Positions 9,011 to 19,123 of a stretch of DNA of 64,000 nt are shown in pieces. The notes under the pieces are model-generated. The model was not told the origin of the DNA. It saw only the letters and a list, made by a program, of their open reading frames with translations, and did no database searches. The position numbers and the translations under genes were made by a program. The stretch lies in NCBI GenBank assembly GCA_902618855.1, contig CACNCD010000006.1, positions 1 to 64,000 on the forward strand, in the 5' to 3' direction. Origin of the DNA: an uncultured Pelagibacteraceae bacterium. GTDB taxonomy: Bacteria > Pseudomonadota > Alphaproteobacteria > Pelagibacterales > Pelagibacteraceae. The number at the start of each line of letters is the position of its first letter. Position 1 is the first letter of the stretch.

Positions 9011-9447
9011 TGGTTAAAATTTTTATTAAAAAGTTAAATCCTTCGGTTCAGATGCCTTCTTATAAAACAAATGGTGCATCTGGTATGGATTTAATGGCAT
9101 TTATAGATGAACCGATTGAACTAAAACCTGGTAAATCATGCCTTGTACCAACTGGATTATCTGTAGCTTTTTCTAAAGAATATGAAATTCAAATTAGACC
9201 AAGATCAGGACTTGCTGCGAAAAATAATATTACTGTTCTAAATACACCGGGAACAATTGATAGTGATTATAGAGGAGAAATAAAAATTATTTTATTTAAC
9301 CATGGAAAAGAAAATTTTATTATTAATAATAATGATAGAATCGCTCAAATGGTTTTAACACCAATTGTTAAAATGGAAATAGAAGAAATAAATGAGCTTC
9401 CAGAAACAATAAGAGGTGAGGGAGGTTTTGGTTCAACTGGTAAATGA
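9010..9447 (+). CDS. dut: Deoxyuridine 5'-triphosphate nucleotidohydrolase (dUTPase)
   Basis: Splits dUTP to dUMP and pyrophosphate, keeping uracil out of DNA and feeding dTMP synthesis. All five trimeric-dUTPase motifs are present: GASGMDLMA, RPRSGLAAKN, NTPGTIDSDYRGEI, NDRIAQMV and the C-terminal arm RGEGGFGSTGK. 145 residues, normal. One-base overlap with coaBC and a four-base ATGA overlap with the following ThiF/MoeB-like gene indicate a tight operon; coaBC-dut adjacency is common in proteobacteria. Confidence 0.97.
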   Translation: MVKIFIKKLNPSVQMPSYKTNGASGMDLMAFIDEPIELKPGKSCLVPTGLSVAFSKEYEIQIRPRSGLAAKNNITVLNTPGTIDSDYRGEIKIILFNHGKENFIINNNDRIAQMVLTPIVKMEIEEINELPETIRGEGGFGSTGK

Positions 9448-10181
9448 GCAGCGTATTAGGTAAGTCACAAATTGAAAGATTTTCAAGACAACTAGTCCTG
9501 AAAAATATAGGAGCAATAGGACAGAAGAAAATACTATCCGCAAAAATTTTAATTGTTGGCGTAGGTGGCTTGGGATGCCCTGCTGCAGAAAATTTAACAA
9601 GAGCTGGTGTTGGAACGATAGGTCTTGTAGATAATGATACTGTCAATATTTCGAATATTCATAGACAGAGTTTGTTTAGTTCTAAGGATATAAAAAAAAC
9701 AAAAGTAAGCGTAGCTGCTAAGAAACTTAAAGATATTAATCCTGATACAATAATCAAAACATACAATACAAGATTAAATGAAAAAAATATAAAGAAGATA
9801 ATTAAAAATTATGATCTTATTATTGATGGGTCAGATAATTTTAAAACAAAATTCCTCATTAACGATTATTGTTTAAAGTTTAAAAAAAAACTAGTTACAG
9901 GCGCGATAAGTAAATTTGACGGACATGTTTTTACATTTGATTTCAAAGATAAAAAAACTGCATCTTTAAAAAATTTTTATCAGGAAGATGACATTTCAGA
10001 TGATATTTTAAATTGTGAATTTGAAGGCGTTCTTGGAACAACTGCGTCAGTTGTAGGAGCTACGCAAGCAAACGAGGCTTTAAAAATGATAATAGAAATT
10101 GGTCAAAACTTAAAAAATCAATTATTAATAATTGACTTGTTAAATCTAAACTTTAGAAAAGTTAATTTTAAAAAAAAATAA
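9444..10181 (+). CDS. ThiF/MoeB/HesA-family adenylyltransferase lacking the zinc cysteines
   Basis: E1-like enzyme that adenylates the C-terminal glycine of a small sulfur-carrier protein (MoaD- or ThiS-type). The N-terminus RFSRQLVLKNIGAIGQKKI, nucleotide loop GVGGLGCPAAEN (near residues 39-50), DNDTVNISNIHRQ, and GVLGTTASVVGATQANEALK match the MoeB/ThiF family. Oddity: MoeB normally binds zinc through CxxC pairs after the GAISKFDG segment and at the C-terminus; here the first position reads ASLKNFYQ and the protein ends in KVNFKKK with no cysteine pair. The nucleotide site appears intact. I cannot tell whether the partner is MoaD or ThiS, so I give no symbol. Confidence 0.82.
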   Translation: MSSVLGKSQIERFSRQLVLKNIGAIGQKKILSAKILIVGVGGLGCPAAENLTRAGVGTIGLVDNDTVNISNIHRQSLFSSKDIKKTKVSVAAKKLKDINPDTIIKTYNTRLNEKNIKKIIKNYDLIIDGSDNFKTKFLINDYCLKFKKKLVTGAISKFDGHVFTFDFKDKKTASLKNFYQEDDISDDILNCEFEGVLGTTASVVGATQANEALKMIIEIGQNLKNQLLIIDLLNLNFRKVNFKKK

Positions 10182-10198
10182 AGATCAAACTATAATTA

Positions 10199-10642
10199 AT
10201 GAAAAAAATTTTAATTTTATTTTTTATACTCACTATTTTCCCTTCTTTCTCCATTTCAGATGATTACTTTCTTTCTTTGAAAAAAAATAAAGTTAACGTG
10301 AGGTATGGTCCTGGATTTGATTATGAAATTAAATATATTTATAGAAAAGTTAACTTGCCAGTAAAAGTAATTGATAAAAAAGAAAATTTTAGAAAAATTA
10401 TAGACTTAAAAAAGAATAGTGGCTGGATACATATTTCTCAATTAAAAAAATCTAAATCCTTCATAGTCACAAGAAATAAAATACTTTTCAGAAAACCAAC
10501 TGTTTTTTCAAAACCAATTGCAAGAATTCAAAAGGGAAGGTTGCTTCAATATAAAGATTGCAAAAAAAATTGGTGTAATGTTAAATCAGCAGGTTTTAAT
10601 GGCTGGGTCAAAACAGACAGCTTGTGGGGCAAAACCCAATAA
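10199..10642 (+). CDS. Exported SH3-domain protein
   Basis: 147-residue protein with a clear Sec signal peptide (MKKILILFFILTIFPSFSIS, residues 1-20) followed by bacterial SH3-like repeats: KKNKVNVRYGPGFDYEIKY and, at the end, KSAGFNGWVKTDSLWG. This family (SH3_4-like) is found in alphaproteobacterial periplasms and is usually of unknown function; bacterial SH3 domains often bind cell-wall peptides. It lies 17 bases after the ThiF-like gene, so is perhaps cotranscribed. The 3' end faces the small zinc-ribbon gene across 28 bases. Confidence 0.8.
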   Translation: MKKILILFFILTIFPSFSISDDYFLSLKKNKVNVRYGPGFDYEIKYIYRKVNLPVKVIDKKENFRKIIDLKKNSGWIHISQLKKSKSFIVTRNKILFRKPTVFSKPIARIQKGRLLQYKDCKKNWCNVKSAGFNGWVKTDSLWGKTQ

Positions 10643-10670
10643 AACGTTTTACAAATTAAATTAAGTAAGT

Positions 10671-10847
10671 TTATCTTGTAGAACAAATATCCTTGATAAC
10701 TGGTACATTTGCACAATCAGAGCATTTTGTAGTCTGAACAATACAACCATCATCAAGAACTTTAACATCAACTACTCTATCGCACTTTGAACAAGTAGAT
10801 GAAATAGATAAACCACATTTTTTACAATTATAAGTTTCTGTTGTCAT
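10671..10847 (-). CDS. 58-residue zinc-ribbon-like small protein
   Basis: Small ORF (58 codons plus stop) starting MTTETYNCKKCGLSISS. It carries three CxxC pairs (CKKC, CSKC, CSDC) plus two further cysteines, a pattern expected of a small metal-binding ribbon or knuckle. I do not recognise a named family. No Shine-Dalgarno sequence is visible. The upstream 130 bases hold two Fur-box-like sites flanking a TATAAA hexamer, hinting at metal-responsive control. The cysteine spacing and the regulatory context argue that it is real. It could bind zinc or iron or help in metal sensing; function is unknown. Confidence 0.68.
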   Translation of the reverse strand: MTTETYNCKKCGLSISSTCSKCDRVVDVKVLDDGCIVQTTKCSDCANVPVIKDICSTR

Positions 10848-10892
10848 AAAAGTAAAATAAGAATTGTTTTTATTTTTTCAATTAAATTCAGT

Positions 10893-10962
10893 GTTAATGA
10901 TAATCGTTTGCAAAAAAATTTTAAAAATTTATAGAAAATTACTTTTAATGATAACTATTCTC
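10893..10962 (-). promoter_or_regulatory. Two Fur-box-like sites upstream of the zinc-ribbon gene
   Basis: GTTAATGATAATCGTTTGC (10893-10911) matches the 19-base E. coli Fur consensus at 15 positions and TTTAATGATAACTATTCTC (10944-10962) at 14, by hand alignment. Both share TTAATGATAA, 51 bases apart (about five turns). A minus-strand TATAAA (10933-10928) lies between them, so one site would overlap the -35 region and the other the transcribed start. Alphaproteobacterial Fur/Mur sites vary, so the regulator is uncertain. The region between the small gene and katG (10848-10976) holds nothing else I can name. Confidence 0.55.
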
Positions 10963-10976
10963 AGTAATTAGCTTTT

Positions 10977-13202
<2,226 letters not shown>

Positions 13203-13205
13203 TTA

Positions 13206-13237
13206 AGTACTTTATAATGATTCTAAAGTACTGTCAA
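13206..13237 (-). promoter_or_regulatory. katG promoter with palindromic Irr/ICE-type operator
   Basis: Bases 13206-13232 form a palindrome with arms AGTACTTTATAAT and ATTCTAAAGTACT around a central G; 12 of 13 base pairs match. Its core on the minus strand reads TTTAGAA-TCA-TTATAAA, one mismatch from the rhizobial iron-control element TTTAGAANNNTTCTAAA bound by Irr. A minus-strand TTGACA (13237-13232) touches the palindrome and a TATAAA (13216-13211) lies inside it, so occupancy would block transcription. The predicted start is about two bases from the katG ATG. Confidence 0.72.
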
Positions 13238-13301
13238 CGATGCAAAAATGTCTCAGAAATTTAATTATTTATAATATTTTTTATAACTTTATTATACAAT
13301 T

Positions 13302-13712
13302 TTAGTCACTTATTCTTACTAAAATTTCAATAGATTTTATTTTCTTTCCAGGAATTTTTCTCTTTATTTTAACTTTTCCAACATCGCTATTTTTTAAATC
13401 TATAAGACGATTTGAGTTCTCATCTAAAAAATGATGATGATTTGAAACATTTGTATCAAAATAAGTCTTATTTGTATTTAAAGAGATCTCTTTTAAATAA
13501 TTTTTATTTTTGAACGCATAAACGGTGTTATAAATAGTTGCTAATGAAATCTTCTCTTTTGATTTTTTTCTTAGAATTTTGTTTAGGTCGTCTATTGTAA
13601 AATGAAAAGTTTTTTTTCGTTCATATAGAGCTTTGCAAATTTCAATTCTCTGTTTAGTCGGTCTTAATCCTGAGGATCTTAATTTTTTAATAAAATTCTC
13701 TTTATTATTCAT
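13302..13712 (-). CDS. irr: Iron response regulator Irr (Fur family)
   Basis: Fur-superfamily winged-helix regulator; Irr in rhizobia represses heme and iron genes when iron or heme is low and is sensitive to heme. The DNA-binding half includes SGLRPTKQRIEICKALY and LATIYNTVYAFKNKNYLKEI, and the second half has the HHH motif characteristic of Irr at residues 92-94 (NVSNHHHFLDENSNRLIDL). There is no C-terminal CxxC zinc pair. Divergent placement next to fabA-fabB-fabI is a conserved arrangement for irr in alphaproteobacteria and supports the name. 136 residues. It may regulate itself and fabA through the shared symmetric promoter region. Confidence 0.85.
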   Translation of the reverse strand: MNNKENFIKKLRSSGLRPTKQRIEICKALYERKKTFHFTIDDLNKILRKKSKEKISLATIYNTVYAFKNKNYLKEISLNTNKTYFDTNVSNHHHFLDENSNRLIDLKNSDVGKVKIKRKIPGKKIKSIEILVRISD

Positions 13713-13717
13713 TTTTT

Positions 13718-13772
13718 ACTTTATTTGTATAATTATAAGGAATTTATATATTATAATTATCACAAATAAAGT
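13718..13772. promoter_or_regulatory. Symmetric irr/fabA divergent promoter region (long inverted repeat)
   Basis: ACTTTATTTGTATAATTATAA (21 bases) at 13718-13738 is repeated in inverted form at 13751-13772, with one extra G, around a 12-base centre. Each arm therefore presents the same TTTATTTGT(G)ATAATTATAA element to the gene it faces, irr on the left and fabA on the right. TATAAT hexamers fall within both arms. This may be a paired operator or a mirrored promoter rather than a terminator, since it lies between two start codons. Confidence 0.6.
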
Positions 13773-13787
13773 ATTAAGGTTAAAACT

Positions 13788-14291
13788 ATGGAGAAAAAAA
13801 AATCATACAGTTACGATGACCTAATTAGTTGTGGAAATGGTGAGCTTTTCGGTCCTGGAAATGCCAAGTTGCCTTTACCACCAATGCTTATGTTTGACAG
13901 AATAACAGAAATTAAAGATAATGATGGAGCTTTTAAAAAGGGTTTAATTAAAGCAGAACTAGATATCAAAGATGATCTTTGGTTTTTTAATTGCCACTTT
14001 AAAGAGGATCCAGTAATGCCAGGATGCTTAGGGTTAGATGCAATGTGGCAGTTAGTTGGATTTTATCTTGGTTGGCTTGGTAACCCAGGAAAGGGAAGAG
14101 CTTTAGGTGTTGGTACGGTGAAGTTCACAGGTGAAGTTCTGAAAAATGTCAAAATTGCTGAGTATATAATTGATATGAAAAGAATTTTAATTAAAGAAGG
14201 GACTACAGTTGGGTTGGCTAACGGAGTTTTATTAGCAGATGGTAAAAAAATTTACTCTACAGAAAACTTAAAAGTTGGATTATTTAAATAA
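13788..14291 (+). CDS. fabA: 3-hydroxydecanoyl-ACP dehydratase/isomerase
   Basis: Introduces the cis double bond of unsaturated fatty acids by dehydrating and isomerising C10 intermediates. The catalytic pair is visible as H70 and D84 in [18 protein letters not shown], at the same numbering as E. coli Fab[18 protein letters not shown] is also typical. 167 residues. A weak AAGG Shine-Dalgarno sequence lies 8 bases ahead of the ATG. The stop is followed directly by the fabB ATG with no spacer, so fabA-fabB-fabI is one operon. Confidence 0.97.
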   Translation: MEKKKSYSYDDLISCGNGELFGPGNAKLPLPPMLMFDRITEIKDNDGAFKKGLIKAELDIKDDLWFFNCHFKEDPVMPGCLGLDAMWQLVGFYLGWLGNPGKGRALGVGTVKFTGEVLKNVKIAEYIIDMKRILIKEGTTVGLANGVLLADGKKIYSTENLKVGLFK

Positions 14292-15503
14292 ATGAAAAGG
14301 GTAGTGGTCACAGGAATTGGAGTGGTGTCTTGCTTAGGGAATAACCAGCAAGAAGTTTGTGAGTCATTAATTAATTCAAAATCTGGAATTACATTTAGTG
14401 AGGAATACAAAGAATATAATTTAAAAAGCCATGTTCATGGCAAGCCGAATATAAAACTTGAAGACCATGTTGATAGAAAGTTTATAAGATTCATGGGACC
14501 AGGTTCGGCTTATAATTATATCTCAATGGCTGAAGCAGTTAAAGACTCTGGATTAGAGGAAAAAGATGTAAGTAATATTTCTACAGGTATGATTATGGGA
14601 TCAGGGGGTCCTTCAATTGAAAATGTGATATTAGCTGCAGATAAAACGAGGGAAAAAAGTCCAAAAAGAATGGGCCCATTTGTTGTTCCACGAACAATGT
14701 CTAGTACAGCTTCAGCAACACTCGCAGTTCCATTTAAAATTAAAGGTGTAAATTATACTATCAGTTCAGCTTGTGCTACGAGTGGGCATTGTATTGGAAA
14801 TGCAATGGAATTAATTCAATTAGGAAAACAAAAAATAATATTTGCTGGTGGTAGCGACGAAGTTCATTTTGCAATGACAGCTATGTTTGATGCTATGACT
14901 GCACTTTCATCAAAATATAATGATACTCCAGAAAAAGCTTCGCGACCATATGACAGAACAAGAGATGGGTTTGTAATATCGGGTGGTGGTGGTGTTTTGG
15001 TCTTAGAGGAATATGAACATGCAAAATCTAGAGGAGCAAAAATTTATGCGGAAATTACTGGATATGGAGCAACTTCTGATGGATATGATATGGTTGCACC
15101 GTCTGGCGAGGGTGCGGTTAGATGCATGAAAATGGCCTTGAGCACAAGTAAAAATAAAATTGATTATATAAATACACACGGAACATCTACTCCTGTTGGA
15201 GATATAACTGAGCTTAAAGCAGTAGGTGAAGTGTTTAAAGATAATGTTCCAAAAATCAGTTCAACTAAATCATTAGCTGGACACTCTTTAGGAGCAACCT
15301 CTGTTCATGAAGCAGTTTATAGTTTAATCATGATGAAAAATAATTTTATATCAGCATCAATAAATATTAATGATATGGATGATGAAGCTAAAAAATTTCC
15401 TATTATTACTAAAGTAGAAAAAAATGTTAATTTAAATTCTATAATGTCTAATAGTTTTGGATTTGGTGGAACAAATGCAACACTGGTATTTGAGAAAGTT
15501 TAG
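14292..15503 (+). CDS. fabB: 3-oxoacyl-ACP synthase I
   Basis: Condensing enzyme that elongates acyl-ACP and is needed for unsaturated chains. The catalytic cysteine lies at residue 161 ([15 protein letters not shown]), with the two histidines in [11 protein letters not shown] and [12 protein letters not shown], and the C-terminal glycine loop [14 protein letters not shown]. 403 residues. Pairing with fabA rather than standing in the fabD-fabG-acpP cluster supports FabB over FabF. Confidence 0.96.
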   Translation: MKRVVVTGIGVVSCLGNNQQEVCESLINSKSGITFSEEYKEYNLKSHVHGKPNIKLEDHVDRKFIRFMGPGSAYNYISMAEAVKDSGLEEKDVSNISTGMIMGSGGPSIENVILAADKTREKSPKRMGPFVVPRTMSSTASATLAVPFKIKGVNYTISSACATSGHCIGNAMELIQLGKQKIIFAGGSDEVHFAMTAMFDAMTALSSKYNDTPEKASRPYDRTRDGFVISGGGGVLVLEEYEHAKSRGAKIYAEITGYGATSDGYDMVAPSGEGAVRCMKMALSTSKNKIDYINTHGTSTPVGDITELKAVGEVFKDNVPKISSTKSLAGHSLGATSVHEAVYSLIMMKNNFISASININDMDDEAKKFPIITKVEKNVNLNSIMSNSFGFGGTNATLVFEKV

Positions 15504-15506
15504 TCA

Positions 15507-16292
15507 ATGAGTTTAATGAAGGGAAAAAAAGGCTTAATCATGGGCGTTGCAAATGAGAGATCTATAGCGTGGGGTATTTCTCAAAAATTAGCTGAGGAAG
15601 GCGCAGAATTAGCGTTCACATATTTAGGAGATGCACTTAAAAAAAGAGTTATTCCTTTAGCAGAAAAATTAAACTCAAATATAACATTTAGTTGTGATGT
15701 TGAAAAAAAAGATGAAGTTTTAAAGCTTTTTGAAGATATCAAAAAAAAGTGGGGTAAAATTGATTTTGTGGTTCATGCAGTAGCCTTTTCAGATAAATCA
15801 GAATTATCTGGAGAATACTTAAATACTTCTAGAGAAAACTTTTTAAGGAGCATGCTAATTTCATGCTTTTCATTTACTGAGATTGCAAAAGAGGCTTCAA
15901 AAATAATGGATAAGGGTGGTAGTATGCTTACTTTAACTTACGAGTCTAATAAAGCCATTCCAAACTATAATGTAATGGGCGTTTGTAAATCTGCCCTTGA
16001 AGCAAGTGTTAAATACCTAGCAAGGGATCTGGGGACTAAGGGAATTAGAGTGAACGCAATAAGCGCAGGACCTATTAAAACTTTAGCTGCTTCTGCAATT
16101 GGTGATGCAAAATTTCTGTATAAATGGAATGAAGATCATTCTTTTTTGAAAAGAAATGTAGATATACACGATGTTGGAAATTCTGCTTTATACTTATTAA
16201 GTGATCTTGCAGGTGGTGTGACTGGAGAAATTCATTATGTAGATGCTGGTTACAACAAAGTTGGTATGCCTGATCCTAAAAATATAACTTAA
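15507..16292 (+). CDS. fabI: Enoyl-ACP reductase (NADH)
   Basis: Short-chain dehydrogenase that performs the last reduction of each fatty-acid elongation cycle; target of triclosan-type inhibitors. Cofactor loop LIMGVANERSIAWGIS, substrate segment VVHAVAFSDKSELSGEY, and the FabI active site Y-x6-K in NYNVMGVCKSALEAS. 261 residues. It follows fabB by three bases. Two very small ORFs continue downstream on the same strand. Confidence 0.96.
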   Translation: MSLMKGKKGLIMGVANERSIAWGISQKLAEEGAELAFTYLGDALKKRVIPLAEKLNSNITFSCDVEKKDEVLKLFEDIKKKWGKIDFVVHAVAFSDKSELSGEYLNTSRENFLRSMLISCFSFTEIAKEASKIMDKGGSMLTLTYESNKAIPNYNVMGVCKSALEASVKYLARDLGTKGIRVNAISAGPIKTLAASAIGDAKFLYKWNEDHSFLKRNVDIHDVGNSALYLLSDLAGGVTGEIHYVDAGYNKVGMPDPKNIT

Positions 16293-16296
16293 TTTT

Positions 16297-16410
16297 ATGT
16301 CTAAAAGATATTCTGGTAAATCTTTCAAAGATTCAAGCGTAATGAAAAAAGCTAAATTTTCTCTTAAAGAAAAGAGAAAAATTAAAAAAGAGAGAAAAAA
16401 AAATAAATAA
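16297..16410 (+). CDS. Small highly basic protein, 37 residues, unknown
   Basis: ORF starting MSKRYSGKSFKDSSVMKK, about half Lys/Arg overall and with a C-terminal run of KERKKNK. It begins 4 bases after the fabI stop and its stop overlaps the next ORF's ATG (TAATG), which suggests cotranscription. The composition recalls small ribosome- or nucleic-acid-binding peptides but I recognise no family. The Lys-rich end could also arise in random AT-rich DNA; the overlap on both sides is the main support. Confidence 0.5.
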   Translation: MSKRYSGKSFKDSSVMKKAKFSLKEKRKIKKERKKNK

Positions 16411-16559
16411 TGTTAATATTAATTTGGTTTGTAGTTTGTATTATATTTTATTTTGTACAATTACTTCTTGGAAATTCAGGTCACGCGCTAGAGGTATTTG
16501 CTGTTTTAAGTGCAGTTGCTATTTTTCTAATAAGTAAAATTAAATACAAAATCAAGTAA
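16410..16559 (+). CDS. Small membrane protein, 49 residues, two predicted TM segments
   Basis: ORF starting MLILIWFVVCIIFYFVQLLLG, with a second hydrophobic stretch LEVFAVLSAVAIFLI and a basic tail SKIKYKIK. Start overlaps the preceding 37-residue ORF by one base and the stop abuts the stop of the convergent 74-residue gene. The hairpin-like double-TM shape and positive-inside tail look like a real small inner-membrane protein. No recognised family. Confidence 0.55.
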   Translation: MLILIWFVVCIIFYFVQLLLGNSGHALEVFAVLSAVAIFLISKIKYKIK

Positions 16560-16784
16560 TTAACAACAACCACAACTTTTCTTTTGTTTACTTTTTATAT
16601 TATTTTCGATTTTTGTTTCCTCTAATTCTTTTTTAATATCTTCCTCAGCTTTTTTCTTTTTTAAGATTTTATCCTCAAAATATGCGTACAGCGAAGTAAA
16701 GTCTAATTTTGAGGCTTTTTTTTCTTCATAAGCTCTCCGGCCTTTAAGGTTTTTTATTATTTGAATTATCTCTTGATTTTCCAT
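16560..16784 (-). CDS. Small charged protein with C-terminal CGCC motif
   Basis: 74-residue protein: MENQEIIQIIKNLKGRRAYEEKK at the start, a Lys/Glu-rich helical middle (about 38-66, coiled-coil-like) and the end KQKKSCGCC. A terminal CGCC can bind metal or be modified, but I see no established family. It is on the same strand as pnp, 9 bases downstream of it, and so is probably the last gene of the nusA-infB-rbfA-rpsO-pnp run. Not a zinc ribbon in the usual sense. Confidence 0.6.
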   Translation of the reverse strand: MENQEIIQIIKNLKGRRAYEEKKASKLDFTSLYAYFEDKILKKKKAEEDIKKELEETKIENNIKSKQKKSCGCC

Positions 16785-16793
16785 AGTCTTAAA

Positions 16794-18866
16794 TCAGACC
16801 GCAGCTTGCTTAATTGATAATTTAACTTTACCCCTGTCAAATCCAATAACTTTCACCTTAACTGCATCGCCTTCCTTTAAAACATCTGTTACTTTTGCAA
16901 CTCTTTTATTTGCAAGTTCTGAAATATGTACAAGTCCATCTTGTTTTCCTAAAAAATTAACGAAAGCCCCAAATTCCATTATTTTTATTACTTTGCCATT
17001 ATAAATCTTATTCATTTCAGCTTTAGCAGTAAGATCCTTAATGAACTGCATTGCTTTATTTCTAGACTCATCGTCTGGTGCTGCAACTGTAACAACTCCT
17101 TCGTCATTTACATCAACTTTGGCACCTGATTTTTCAACTATCTCTCTGATGGTTGCTCCACCTTTTCCTATAACAGTAGCAATATCTTTTTTATCTACAG
17201 TAATTTTTTCCATTTTTGGAGTATGTTTTCCAACCTCATCTCTCGACTTACCTAATGCCTTATTCATTTCACCTAATATATGCACTCTGCCATCTTTAGC
17301 TTGTTTTAATGCCTGTTCCATAATTTCGAAAGTAATGCCAGTAATTTTTATATCCATTTGAAGAGATGTAATTCCGTCTTTAGTTCCAGCAACTTTAAAA
17401 TCCATGTCACCAAGATGATCTTCATCTCCAAGAATATCTGATAATACACTAAACTCATTACCCTCCTTAATTAAACCCATGGCAATACCTGCTACTGGTT
17501 CTTTTATTGGAACCCCTGCATCCATTAACGCTAAAGATGTTCCACAAACTGTTGCCATTGAGGAAGATCCATTGGACTCTGTAATTTCTGAAACTATTCT
17601 AAAAGTATACGGAAAACTTTCTTTTGAAGGTAATGAAGAGTTAATTGCTCTCCATGCAAGTTTACCATGTCCAATTTCTCTTCTTCCTGTTCCTATTCTA
17701 CCAGTTTCCCCAACAGAGAACGGTGGAAAGTTATAATGAAGCATAAATCTCTCTCTTTGAAGACCCTCTAAACTCTCGATTCTTTGCTCATCATCTGAGG
17801 TTCCTAATGTAGTCGTGACAATTGCCTGTGTTTCTCCTCGTGTAAACAGAGCAGAACCATGCACTCTTGGCAAAATCCCGACCTCACACATTATAGGCCT
17901 TACATCTGATAGTCCTCTACCATCAATTCTATTTTTATTTTTTAAAATATCTGTTCTGACTATGCTTTTTTCTAAATTTTTAAGCTCAGAGTTTACATCT
18001 AAATCTGTAATAGTTTCATTTTCCTCATAAAGTTTTTTAGCCTTATCTGTAATTTCAGAAATCATATTTGATCTTTCTTGTTTATCTCTTGTAGAAAATG
18101 CCTTCTTTAGATCGTCTGTAAATTCATCTGATAATTTTTTCTTTACCTCTGAAAGATCTTTTTTCTCAACAACCCAGTCGGTTTTTTTACATTCTTTTGC
18201 TAATTCCTCGATCATTTTTATTATTGGAATAAAATTTTCATGGCCAAACTTAACTGCATTAAGCATTTCTTCCTCAGTTAAACCTTTAGCCTCAGATTCA
18301 ACCATAAGAACTGCATCTTTTGTTCCTGCAACTACTAAATCTAATTTTGATTTTTCAAGTTCTTTTTTTGATGGATTAAGAACATATTTGCCATCAATAA
18401 ATCCTACTCTTGAGGCTCCAACTGGTCCCATAAAAGGCATTCCTGATATTGACAATGCTGCTGATGAAGCAATAATTGATAATATGTCTGCTTCATTTTC
18501 TTTATCATAGGAAATTACAGTTGGAAGTAATTGTACTTCATTTTTAAATTCGTCTGGAAAAAGTGGTCTTATGGGTCTGTCTATTAATCTTGAAATTAAA
18601 GTTTCACTTTCTGTAGGTCTTGCCTCTCTTTTAAAATATCCGCCTGGAATTTTCCCAGCTGCATAATATTTCTCTTGATAATTGACAGATAACGGAAAGT
18701 AATCTACTTCTGGATTTACTTTTTTAGCACCCACTACAGTTGCCATTACTACTGTTTCACCACATTTAGCTATGATCGCTCCGTCAGCTTGTCTCGCGAT
18801 CTTTCCTGTTTCTAAGGTAATTTTTTTTCCACCTATTTCTATTTCTTTTTTAAATACTTTAAACAT
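16794..18866 (-). CDS. pnp: Polyribonucleotide nucleotidyltransferase (PNPase)
   Basis: 3'-to-5' phosphorolytic exoribonuclease of mRNA decay and a degradosome component. Two RNase PH-like domains (N-terminal with [11 protein letters not shown] and [12 protein letters not shown]; second with [10 protein letters not shown]), a KH domain ([17 protein letters not shown]) and a C-terminal S1 domain ([24 protein letters not shown]). 690 residues, normal. The ATG directly abuts the rpsO stop with no bases between, so there is no room for the long leader that mediates PNPase autocontrol in E. coli. Confidence 0.98.
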   Translation of the reverse strand: MFKVFKKEIEIGGKKITLETGKIARQADGAIIAKCGETVVMATVVGAKKVNPEVDYFPLSVNYQEKYYAAGKIPGGYFKREARPTESETLISRLIDRPIRPLFPDEFKNEVQLLPTVISYDKENEADILSIIASSAALSISGMPFMGPVGASRVGFIDGKYVLNPSKKELEKSKLDLVVAGTKDAVLMVESEAKGLTEEEMLNAVKFGHENFIPIIKMIEELAKECKKTDWVVEKKDLSEVKKKLSDEFTDDLKKAFSTRDKQERSNMISEITDKAKKLYEENETITDLDVNSELKNLEKSIVRTDILKNKNRIDGRGLSDVRPIMCEVGILPRVHGSALFTRGETQAIVTTTLGTSDDEQRIESLEGLQRERFMLHYNFPPFSVGETGRIGTGRREIGHGKLAWRAINSSLPSKESFPYTFRIVSEITESNGSSSMATVCGTSLALMDAGVPIKEPVAGIAMGLIKEGNEFSVLSDILGDEDHLGDMDFKVAGTKDGITSLQMDIKITGITFEIMEQALKQAKDGRVHILGEMNKALGKSRDEVGKHTPKMEKITVDKKDIATVIGKGGATIREIVEKSGAKVDVNDEGVVTVAAPDDESRNKAMQFIKDLTAKAEMNKIYNGKVIKIMEFGAFVNFLGKQDGLVHISELANKRVAKVTDVLKEGDAVKVKVIGFDRGKVKLSIKQAAV

Positions 18867-19115
18867 TTACTTCCTTATATTTAGTTTCGTTAATACGTTT
18901 TTATATGAATCTATTTTGTACTTTTTTAAGTAGTCCAATAACTTCTTTCTTCTATTTACAGCTTTTAATAAACCAACAGATGAGTGCTTATCTTTTTTAA
19001 ACTGTTTTACATGTTTTGATAGAGAGTCTATCTTTTCTGTGAGCAATGCAATTTGTACCTCTGATGACCCAGTATCTTTATCATGTAATGCTATATCTTT
19101 TACTTTCTTTATCAT
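18867..19115 (-). CDS. rpsO: 30S ribosomal protein S15
   Basis: Primary 16S rRNA-binding protein, 82 residues, slightly shorter than the usual 89. Conserved stretches DTGSSEVQIALLTEKI, HSSVGLLKAVNRRKKLLDYLKK and the C-terminal helix end YKNVLTKLNIRK. It lies between rbfA (8-base gap) and pnp (no gap). The truB gene that often separates rbfA and rpsO is absent here. Confidence 0.97.
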   Translation of the reverse strand: MIKKVKDIALHDKDTGSSEVQIALLTEKIDSLSKHVKQFKKDKHSSVGLLKAVNRRKKLLDYLKKYKIDSYKNVLTKLNIRK

Positions 19116-19123
19116 TTTATTTC

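Noticed and set aside
10191-10196. TATAAT directly before the SH3-protein gene
   Set aside because: A start 7 bases later would fall inside the coding region past the ATG, so it cannot be the promoter of this reading frame as annotated.
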